Part shown: piece by piece, positions 17,087-23,678 of the stretch
Layout of the letters: every line of letters starts with the position of its first letter
How positions within the stretch are numbered: the first letter of the stretch is position 1
Notes under the pieces: generated by a model
What the model saw: the letters and a program-made list of their open reading frames with translations, nothing else
Databases searched by the model: none
What the model was told of the DNA's origin: nothing
Assembly: GCA_027069135.1 (NCBI GenBank)
Contig: JALXFE010000599.1
Coordinates: forward strand, 1-35,396
DNA length: 35,396 bases
DNA from: Thermoanaerobaculia bacterium
Lineage (GTDB): Bacteria; Acidobacteriota; Thermoanaerobaculia; Multivoradales; JAHZIX01
Direction of reading: 5' to 3'
Position numbers and translations under genes: made by a program

Positions 17087-18067
17087 ATGAAGACCAAGAA
17101 GTACCGTCATTACTACCAACACCTAGGTGATCTGAAGAGTCGCCTCAGTGAGAGCCTTCCTCGGCAACAGCTGCGGGCCCTGCACGAGGTTCGGGCCCAT
17201 CGGCACTTTCTGGTCGTCGGTCGACTGCTCTTGACCCTCCTCCTGGCCGGCGCAGCTCTTTGGCAAACCCGCTGGCCCTGGCTGTGGTTCCCTGCAGCGA
17301 TGATCCAAGGGTTCACCCTGTTGGGATTCGTCATCCTGCTCCACGAGCAGATTCACAAGATGATCTTTGCGACCTCGCGACCCCGGCTCGAACGCTTTCT
17401 TGGGCTCTTCTATGCCGCCGTGACCGGGATCTCCGCCACTCAATTCTGCAACTGGCACCTGCAGCATCACGATCAGTTGGGTTCGGACTCCGCGGACCCC
17501 AAACGCGCGCATCTGAGCCCCAAACGCAATCGCCGCTGGTTCAAATTGCTCTACTTCACGCCTGCTCTCTTCTTCCTCTACACCCGTGGAGCCCTGCGTG
17601 AAGCCCGCACCTATCCCTCGCAAACCCAGAAGATCATCCGCCGGGAGCGCCTCGGTAATATCACCCTCCATTTAGCGATCCTTGCCACGATCGGCGTCCT
17701 CGGCGGGCCTTGGGTGCTACTCCGGGTCTACGTCCTCCCGGTCTTCTTCTGCTTCCCCATCGCCTTTAGCGTCAATCGCCTGGGGCAGCACTACAACATC
17801 GATCCGGAAGACCCGGCCAAATGGTCGACCCGGGTCGACGGCAACCCGATCTGGCATTTCCTAATGGTGTGGTCGAACTTCCACCTGGAGCACCACTACT
17901 ACCAGCGGGTGCCCTTCTACAATCTGAAGAAGCTGAATCGGGCCCTTCTGCCTTTCTTCCTGAAGACCGGTCTCCGGAATCGCGGCTACCTGGAGCTGAT
18001 CTGGGGCTGGTTCGTGCAGAACCACCGAGCCCACACCCGCTGGGAGCGGGAAAAAACCGAGGCCTAA
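17087..18067 (+). CDS. Membrane fatty acid desaturase family protein
   Basis: The 326-residue integral membrane protein has the three histidine boxes of the di-iron membrane desaturase/hydroxylase family: HEQIH (86-90), HLQHH (124-128) and HLEHH (266-270). Pairs of membrane helices lie near 41-60 and 67-85 and near 192-228. The family introduces double bonds or hydroxyl groups into acyl chains using oxygen and electrons from ferredoxin or cytochrome b5-type donors. The exact substrate and regiospecificity cannot be read. A GAGG site precedes the ATG. It is preceded by a terminator and convergent with the polyferredoxin gene, so it is probably transcribed alone. Confidence 0.85.
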   Translation: MKTKKYRHYYQHLGDLKSRLSESLPRQQLRALHEVRAHRHFLVVGRLLLTLLLAGAALWQTRWPWLWFPAAMIQGFTLLGFVILLHEQIHKMIFATSRPRLERFLGLFYAAVTGISATQFCNWHLQHHDQLGSDSADPKRAHLSPKRNRRWFKLLYFTPALFFLYTRGALREARTYPSQTQKIIRRERLGNITLHLAILATIGVLGGPWVLLRVYVLPVFFCFPIAFSVNRLGQHYNIDPEDPAKWSTRVDGNPIWHFLMVWSNFHLEHHYYQRVPFYNLKKLNRALLPFFLKTGLRNRGYLELIWGWFVQNHRAHTRWEREKTEA

Positions 18068-18080
18068 ACTCGAGAGAACC

Positions 18081-19007
18081 CTAGCCGCCGGTGGCAAACG
18101 TCGAGTTGGGATGCTGCGACTCGGTGCCGGCGGCTTCCTCTTCGATGCGCTGGGGACCGGAGAAAAATCCGATCAGGAGAGGGACTTCATCGCCCCCTTT
18201 CTTGGAGATCATGAACTCACAGGCGCGAACGCAATCCCCGCACTCCAGGCAATGATTTCGCCCCGGGGCTTCAGCGATGGAAATGCCTGGCCGCGAGCCC
18301 GTAGGCGCCATCAGATCCCGCGGCGCTAGATCGACGGGACAAACGTTGTCGCAAGCATTGCACTCGATACAGGCCGCGTTTTGGTTGCGGAAATGCACCC
18401 CATACCAGCGCGCCGGCGAAACGAAGGAGTAATAAAGGCCGATGGGGCAAGTGCTCATACAGAATCCCCAACGCCACCAGCGACCGTGGGAGTAGGCCGC
18501 CACGACACTGAGAAAAAGGACCGCCCAGGCCAGGATGAGGGCCTTCGAGCCTCCCATCCAAAGGACCCGCAGGTCGACCCACCAGGCCATGACCGATAGC
18601 ACCAGGGCGCCGCTGAAGGCCGCTCCCCGAGCGCTTGCCAGGAGCTTCCCGCGTCGGTCCAGGCCCGGTGTTTCAACCGCTTCCCCGAACCGGCTCAACT
18701 GACCCACCGGGCAGCCCCAGCCACAGAAAAGACGGCCACCGGCTACATTGACCAAGAAGGTCACGACATAGAAAAGGCCGATCCCGACCAAGACTCCCGC
18801 CAGGCCGTGACGGAAAGACGCACCACGAAAAAGAAGGGCGTGACGGCCGCCCCAGAGATCCACCCGAGCCAAACCGCTCAAGGGAACTCCGAAGAGCAGG
18901 CCCAGGGTCAGCGCCATTCCCACCACCCTCCAATGATTGAAGCGGTGTCCCGTGTTGCGCAGAGCACGCAAGATTTTCAGGCGGCGAGAAATGGGTTGAC
19001 GGCTCAT
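18081..19007 (-). CDS. Membrane polyferredoxin (NapH/CcoG-like 4Fe-4S protein)
   Basis: The 308-residue protein has four to five membrane helices and several cysteine clusters. FCGWGCPVGQ (C95, C99) and FCMSTCPIG (C183, C187) are the membrane-proximal Cys pairs typical of NapH/CcoG proteins. Two ferredoxin motifs follow: C213-x2-C216-x2-C219-x3-C223P and C253-x2-C256-x2-C259-x3-C263. It should carry two 4Fe-4S clusters on the cytoplasmic side. It is divergent from the cbb3 oxidase genes, and CcoG-type proteins reduce copper for cbb3 assembly, so a role here as the CcoG equivalent is attractive. The classical CcoG motif was not seen, so it could be another electron-transfer protein. Confidence 0.8.
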   Translation of the reverse strand: MSRQPISRRLKILRALRNTGHRFNHWRVVGMALTLGLLFGVPLSGLARVDLWGGRHALLFRGASFRHGLAGVLVGIGLFYVVTFLVNVAGGRLFCGWGCPVGQLSRFGEAVETPGLDRRGKLLASARGAAFSGALVLSVMAWWVDLRVLWMGGSKALILAWAVLFLSVVAAYSHGRWWRWGFCMSTCPIGLYYSFVSPARWYGVHFRNQNAACIECNACDNVCPVDLAPRDLMAPTGSRPGISIAEAPGRNHCLECGDCVRACEFMISKKGGDEVPLLIGFFSGPQRIEEEAAGTESQHPNSTFATGG

Positions 19008-19209
19008 AGGTCAGAGTCCTTTCCGAAGGGGGAAGGCTAGCAGGGCTCCGCCCCTCTCCACCACCCTTACTCGACAGGCCCCCCCTACCCTATCGGGCGG
19101 TGCGGAACCTCGGAGTAGGTGCTAAAAATCTTGGAAACTCACTTCGTTCCGCTTCTGTGCAAGAATTAGTCTCGCATTGAGAACCAATTCGACGGTTTCC
19201 GGAGATTCG
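19008..19209. promoter_or_regulatory. Divergent control region between the polyferredoxin and cbb3 operon
   Basis: The 202 bases separate divergent genes and must hold both promoters. No FNR box (TTGAT-N4-ATCAA) was found. The stretch from about 19120 to 19175 is the most AT-rich part, and probably holds the oxidase promoter, but no clear -35/-10 pair stands out. Confidence 0.35.
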
Positions 19210-19821
19210 ATGGACGAGCGTACCCGACAGCAGCTCATCGACCAGCACCGTGAGGCGATCCAGAACCTGGAGAGTCCACCGGCTACCGAGTCTCAGGGCG
19301 AGACGAGTTGGCCTCCGGACCGCTTCTACCTTCTGTGGCATATCGTCGTAGGAATGGCCCTGGGTGGCGCCGGTTCCCTGGTGAGTCTGGTCGCCAATAT
19401 CGTCGGCGCACCGCTCTTCGGCCGACATCCCATGGAGCTCATCCGAGTCTTCCTGACGTTTCCCATGGGGGAACGGGCCCTCAACGTCGAGCAGGGCTTT
19501 GTTCTCATGGTGGGCTGCGTACTCTTCCTCGCCACCGGAGCCGTCTTCGGCGTACTGATCCACCTCGTCCTCTCGGTCTACTTTCGCGAGGCCGCCACCG
19601 GGCGCCGCTTCGTGGTCGCCACGGTCATTGGCCTCGCCCTTTGGGTGATCAACTTCTACCTCATTCTCAGCTGGCTCCAACCTTTGCTCCTGGGAGGCAA
19701 TTGGGTGGTGCAGATGATTCCGCCCTGGGTCGGCGCCCTGACCCATTTAGCCTTCGCCTGGACGGTGGCCGCGGGCCAGGTCTTGGGCCGCTTTGAACCC
19801 CAAAAGAGCACCCACGCTTAG
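19210..19821 (+). CDS. Four-helix membrane protein, first gene of the cbb3 operon
   Basis: The 203-residue product has a hydrophilic N-terminus (about 40 residues) and four predicted membrane helices. These are near HIVVGMALGGAGSLVSL, GFVLMVGCVLFLATGAVFG, FVVATVIGLALWVINFYLI and PPWVGALTHLAFAWTV. His residues occur in helix-adjacent positions (LLWHIV, LIHLVL, LTHLAF) but no haem- or metal-binding pattern is certain. Not recognised as a named subunit. Its place at the head of the oxidase operon, 10 bases before the cytochrome gene, suggests a structural or assembly role. The ATG at 19210 has GGAG 6 bases upstream and was preferred to a TTG at 19177. Confidence 0.75.
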   Translation: MDERTRQQLIDQHREAIQNLESPPATESQGETSWPPDRFYLLWHIVVGMALGGAGSLVSLVANIVGAPLFGRHPMELIRVFLTFPMGERALNVEQGFVLMVGCVLFLATGAVFGVLIHLVLSVYFREAATGRRFVVATVIGLALWVINFYLILSWLQPLLLGGNWVVQMIPPWVGALTHLAFAWTVAAGQVLGRFEPQKSTHA

Positions 19822-19831
19822 GAAACCGACC

Positions 19832-20917
19832 ATGACCGAACCCGACAGCCCTGTGACGACTCTCCCACTGCGACGCTCGAAGCCCCGAAAGCCTGTCCTC
19901 GGGATGGTTCTGTCGATTCTGGCGGGCAGCCTCCTCGGCGCTTGCTCCGGCCAAGTCCCACCACCCTCGGCGGCGCCAGCGAGCGAAGAAACACCCAATG
20001 CTTCCATCGAATACGCCAACTGGGAAACGACCGAACCGGGGGCCTACGACGACTACAACCTGCGAGCCAACCTCCTCCAACGGGGGCATAAGGTCTACCT
20101 CAAATACTGCGTGGGCTGTCACGGCGAGTATGGTGACGGGGCCGGGGTCGCCGCGGTACGGTTGATCACCAAGCCCCGGGACTTCACCCAGGGGATCTAC
20201 AAATTCCGCTCGACGGACTCCGGCAGCTTGCCCCTGGAACAGGATCTCTACCGCACCATCACCCGGGGCTTGAGCCGGGTCAGCATGCCCGCCTTTCCCC
20301 TCATGCCGGAAAACGAAAAACTCGCCGTCATCGAGTACATCAAGACCTTCTACCCACGGTGGGAAGAGGAGAAAGACGACCGGCGCATCGTGGCCATCCC
20401 CCAGCCCCCGGAGGATTTGGTCGACGACCATCGGCAGCTTCGAGGCCGCGTCGTCTACCTGCAGATGGGCTGCTCGAGCTGCCACGGATTCGACGGTCGC
20501 GGCGCCGGCGCCACCCGAACGGAATATACGGATTCCTGGGGTAACCCCCAGAAACCCTTCGATTTCACTCGCGGAAGCCTCAAGGGAGGCAACGCGCCGG
20601 AGGATATCTACCGCACCTTCCACACCGGCCTGCGCAGCATCATGCCTTCCTTCGGCGGAGACACCTTGGCGGCGGTCACTGCCGACGGCCTCGCTGCCGT
20701 CACCGCCAATATCGAGGCCATGGAAGCTGCCGAGCTCGAAGGGGTTCTCGAGGACTTTCCTGCCGATGGGAACTCCGTCTTCGGCGAGATGGGCGAGTCC
20801 CAACGGCAGGAGCTTGCCGAACGCAACAGTTGGGACCTGGTCAGCTACATCCTGGCGCTTCGTACCCCAACCACCACGGCAGCGGCAGTCCTCGGCGTGG
20901 AGAAATCCCGTGGCTAG
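19832..20917 (+). CDS. Dihaem cytochrome c lipoprotein
   Basis: The 361-residue protein has a signal sequence with lipobox LLGAC (lipidated Cys38). Two class I cytochrome c domains follow: CVGCH at 93-97 with likely Met ligand in SMPAFP (M152), and CSSCH at 214-218 with likely Met ligand in IMPSFGG (M271). It should be anchored to a membrane facing the periplasm and pass electrons to the oxidase. It precedes ccoN. The locus has no gene resembling CcoP, the usual membrane-bound dihaem subunit, so this protein may take its place. Start chosen at ATG 19832 with AGGAAA upstream; the last 20 residues look unconserved. Confidence 0.88.
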   Translation: MTEPDSPVTTLPLRRSKPRKPVLGMVLSILAGSLLGACSGQVPPPSAAPASEETPNASIEYANWETTEPGAYDDYNLRANLLQRGHKVYLKYCVGCHGEYGDGAGVAAVRLITKPRDFTQGIYKFRSTDSGSLPLEQDLYRTITRGLSRVSMPAFPLMPENEKLAVIEYIKTFYPRWEEEKDDRRIVAIPQPPEDLVDDHRQLRGRVVYLQMGCSSCHGFDGRGAGATRTEYTDSWGNPQKPFDFTRGSLKGGNAPEDIYRTFHTGLRSIMPSFGGDTLAAVTADGLAAVTANIEAMEAAELEGVLEDFPADGNSVFGEMGESQRQELAERNSWDLVSYILALRTPTTTAAAVLGVEKSRG

Positions 20918-20968
20918 AACATCGAGTTTGCCCTCCGAAACGGCTGGAGAAAGAGGAGTCTGACCCTG

Positions 20969-22417
20969 ATGAGTGAACCCCAAAGCTCTGCCCTGAGCAC
21001 AACCGCCGCGGAGGCCCCCTTGGTCCGGCGAGATCTCGTGAAATGGCACGTGATCGCCGGTGTCAGCTGGCTCGCCATCGCCTTATTCGCCGGCCTCTTC
21101 TACTCCTTGCAGCTCCTGCAGAGCTGGCCGTTGCCCAAAATCGCCGTGCTCTCTCCGGGCCGTATCCGGTTGATCCACACCAACCTCATCGCCTTCGGAT
21201 TCCTCACCAACGCCTTCCTGGCGATGCTCTACTGGACCGTGCCACGGCTCACCGGATTGCGGGTGGCCTCCAAGAAGTTGGGTTGGCTGATCTATGCCGC
21301 CTGGAATGGCATCATCCTCGCCACCTGGGTGGGCTTGCATCTGGGCGAGGCTCAGGCGGTGGAATGGGGCGAGACCCCCGTGTGGGTAGATCCCCTGGTG
21401 GTGGTCGGCGCCATCCTGGTGTGGATCCAGTTCTACACTCCCATCGTCAAGACCAAGGAAAAGGCCCTCTACGTCACCCTCTGGTACTTCTCCGCCGGCT
21501 TCGTTTGGCTCGGCTTGACTTACATCATGGGCAACTTCTTCCCCGAATACCTGGTCGCCGGCAACGCCGCAGGTCCCCTGCTGGGCCTCTATATCCACGA
21601 TCTCGTAGGTCTGTGGGTAACACCCATGGGTTGGGGCATGATGTACTTCTTCGTCCCCATCCTCCTGAAAAAGCCCATCTGGTCCCACGCCCTATCCCTG
21701 GTGGGATTCTGGGGATTGGCCTTTTTCTACCCGCTTCAGGGCGTTCATCATTTTCTCGGATCACCGATCCCCATGTTCGCCCAATACAGCGCCGTGGTCA
21801 GCACCATCGCCGTCGAGATCGTCGTGACCACCGTGGTAATCAATTTCTTCATGACCTGGAAGGGTAGTGAAGCGACCCTCAAGACCAGCATTCCCATCCG
21901 CTGGTTCTTCCTCGGTGCGCTCAACTACGCCATCACGTGCTTTCAATGCGCCTTCCAGGTGACCCTCACCTTCCAGCAAGTCATCCATTTCACGGATTGG
22001 GTGGTCGGCCATGCGCACCTGGTGATGTTCGGCGTCTTCAGCTTCTGGATCTTCGGCATGATCGAGCACCTTTGGCCCAAGCTCACCGGTCATAATTGGC
22101 GCAGCGAAAGCCTACGCCGATGGAGCTTCTGGCTCACCGCCCTCGGGTTGTGGGGAATGTTCCTCACCCTCACCGTCAGCGGCCTCATCGAGGGCTTCAT
22201 GTCCATGAATCTGGTACCCCGAGAAACCATCTTGCAGACGATGACGCCTTTCTGGTTGGTACGGACCATCACCGGAATCTCCATCATCAGCGGATTTGCC
22301 TGCCTGGTCGTCAACATGGTGCTGACCGCTCGGGCCGGCCGCATCGCCCACATCGATACGGACTACTCACCTTACGAGGACGTCGAGCAGGGGGAGGTGG
22401 CCATTGGAGCGGTTTAG
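20969..22417 (+). CDS. ccoN: cbb3-type cytochrome c oxidase subunit I CcoN
   Basis: CcoN is the proton-pumping catalytic subunit that reduces oxygen at haem b3-CuB. The 482-residue protein has 12 or more membrane helices. Predicted ligands: H70 and H350 for low-spin haem b; H210, H260 and H261 for CuB; H348 for haem b3. Y254 is placed for the Tyr-His cross-link typical of cbb3 enzymes. Relative to the Pseudomonas stutzeri enzyme, every landmark is offset by three; on that alignment the conserved Glu323 is Gln326 (in CFQCAF). GAGGAG precedes the ATG. ccoO overlaps the last 14 bases. Confidence 0.93.
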   Translation: MSEPQSSALSTTAAEAPLVRRDLVKWHVIAGVSWLAIALFAGLFYSLQLLQSWPLPKIAVLSPGRIRLIHTNLIAFGFLTNAFLAMLYWTVPRLTGLRVASKKLGWLIYAAWNGIILATWVGLHLGEAQAVEWGETPVWVDPLVVVGAILVWIQFYTPIVKTKEKALYVTLWYFSAGFVWLGLTYIMGNFFPEYLVAGNAAGPLLGLYIHDLVGLWVTPMGWGMMYFFVPILLKKPIWSHALSLVGFWGLAFFYPLQGVHHFLGSPIPMFAQYSAVVSTIAVEIVVTTVVINFFMTWKGSEATLKTSIPIRWFFLGALNYAITCFQCAFQVTLTFQQVIHFTDWVVGHAHLVMFGVFSFWIFGMIEHLWPKLTGHNWRSESLRRWSFWLTALGLWGMFLTLTVSGLIEGFMSMNLVPRETILQTMTPFWLVRTITGISIISGFACLVVNMVLTARAGRIAHIDTDYSPYEDVEQGEVAIGAV

Positions 22418-23156
22418 TTTCATTTTCCTCGTCGCCGGAATTCTCTTCTTCGTCCTCGCCTTCGCGGTGAGCGGCTGGATTCCCATGCTGACGGTGCAAC
22501 ACCTGGAGGTACGCACCGTTGAGCAGATGGCCGAGCAGCCCCCGCTGGAATTCGCGGAGCTCAAGGCCGACTACCCGGAGGCTTTTGCCAAAGCCTACGG
22601 CGACGTCTCCGACTCCCAAGCCTTTGCCGACGCCCTACGTACCGGCCACAAGACCTACATCGGGGAAGCCTGCTGGCATTGCCACAGCCAGCAGATCCGC
22701 CCCTGGGGCAATGACGAGGCGCGCTATGGCCGCAAGAGCTTCCCGGAGGAATACCACAACGAGCTCAACATGCCGCCCCTTTGGGGTACCCGCCGGATCG
22801 GCCCGGATCTGATCCGCCGTGGCGGCAAGCAATCGAACGACTGGCACGTCGCCCATTTCTACAACCCACCGGACGTCAACCCCGTGAGCGTCATGCCGTC
22901 CTACCCCTGGTTCTTTGAAGAGGACGGCCTGACCCCAAACAAGAAAGGGCTCTCGATCATCGCCTACGTCCAATGGCTGGGGTCCTGGATCCCGACAGTG
23001 GACGAGACGATCTACGAAGTCCCCTTCATCGAAGAAACCTATCCGCCCGCCGTCCTGAACCGGCCGTCCAGACCGCTGGACTCCGAGGGCACAGAGGGAA
23101 CCGACGAGAACCCCACAGACACACCGACCGAAGACGGCGACGACTTCTGGGAGTAA
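22404..23156 (+). CDS. ccoO: cbb3-type cytochrome c oxidase monohaem subunit CcoO
   Basis: The 250-residue product has one N-terminal membrane helix (about 7-24) and a periplasmic cytochrome c domain. CWHCH (90-94) sits in the CcoO context GEACWHCHSQQIRP, followed by RYGRKSF, WGTRRIGPDL, DWHVAHFYNP and the Met-ligand motif VMPSYPW. It passes electrons to CcoN. Start is TTG at 22404, preceded by GGGGGAGG, and overlaps ccoN by 14 bases. The C-terminal 40 residues are acidic, rich in Thr, Glu and Asp, and probably disordered; that tail is not usual for CcoO. Confidence 0.93.
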   Translation: MERFSFIFLVAGILFFVLAFAVSGWIPMLTVQHLEVRTVEQMAEQPPLEFAELKADYPEAFAKAYGDVSDSQAFADALRTGHKTYIGEACWHCHSQQIRPWGNDEARYGRKSFPEEYHNELNMPPLWGTRRIGPDLIRRGGKQSNDWHVAHFYNPPDVNPVSVMPSYPWFFEEDGLTPNKKGLSIIAYVQWLGSWIPTVDETIYEVPFIEETYPPAVLNRPSRPLDSEGTEGTDENPTDTPTEDGDDFWE

Positions 23157-23159
23157 GCC

Positions 23160-23519
23160 ATGCCTGAAAGTTCTATGCCACCACGGGGACCGCGACCGGT
23201 TCCGCCGATACGCGAAGAACCATCCCTCAAGATGCGGTGGTTCCTGTGGATCTTCAGTGTCGTTCTGGTACTGGTGGCCGGCTCAGCGTTCCTCTTCAAG
23301 CTCATCGAGTTCTACAACACCGCCACCACCTCCGGCCCGAGCGCCCTCGGCTCATTCTTGATCCCCGTCCTCAACTACCTCCTGGTGGCGGGCGGTTTCT
23401 TCTGCCTGTTTCTATGGGCCTACATGACCGGCCAGTTCCGGGATATGGAAGCACCGAAGTACCGCATGCTCGAGATGCAGGCCCAGATCGACCACCAAGA
23501 GAAGGAGGCCTCCTCGTGA
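23160..23519 (+). CDS. CcoS-like cbb3 assembly protein with an extra N-terminal helix
   Basis: The 119-residue protein has two membrane helices (about 26-48 and 66-86). Its second helix and following motif FLWAYMTGQFRDMEAPKYRML match the CcoS pattern 'FFWA...GQFDDLEGP..R(I/M)L'. CcoS is needed to complete cofactor assembly in cbb3 oxidases. Usual CcoS is about 50-70 residues with one helix, so the first helix and its proline-rich leader are an addition. It lies between ccoO and the 48-residue peptide gene, whose GTG overlaps its stop. Assignment rests on the short motif and position, so it is moderately sure. Confidence 0.65.
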   Translation: MPESSMPPRGPRPVPPIREEPSLKMRWFLWIFSVVLVLVAGSAFLFKLIEFYNTATTSGPSALGSFLIPVLNYLLVAGGFFCLFLWAYMTGQFRDMEAPKYRMLEMQAQIDHQEKEASS

Positions 23520-23662
23520 GCGACCCGAAGCAGGGGACTTTCCGCCGGCACAAATACCTGAGCTACCAGGGGTATGAATTTCCCTGGTACGTCACGCTGA
23601 TTTGGATCAGCTTCTTCATCGGAGGCCTGGCCTACTTCGTCTACCACGTGTTGATCCAGTAG
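23516..23662 (+). CDS. 48-residue single-helix membrane peptide in the cbb3 operon
   Basis: A GTG start overlaps the stop of the CcoS-like gene (GTGA). The peptide has a basic N-terminal half (FRRHKYLSYQGYEF) and one membrane helix (YVTLIWISFFIGGLAYFVYH). It resembles small oxidase subunits such as CcoQ or CcoH in size and topology, but has no diagnostic sequence. It ends 16 bases before ccoI. Translation is supported by the overlap, the coding-like composition and its position within a tight operon. Confidence 0.7.
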   Translation: MSDPKQGTFRRHKYLSYQGYEFPWYVTLIWISFFIGGLAYFVYHVLIQ

Positions 23663-23678
23663 CTCCGGAGCGGACCTC

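Noticed and set aside
19008-19209. FNR-type operator upstream of the cbb3 operon
   Set aside because: Looked for TTGAT-N4-ATCAA on both strands and found no acceptable match.
19667-21049. 460-codon minus-strand frame across the cytochrome gene
   Set aside because: Antisense shadow over two real genes (cytochrome lipoprotein and the end of the four-helix gene); CxxCH motifs are on the plus strand.
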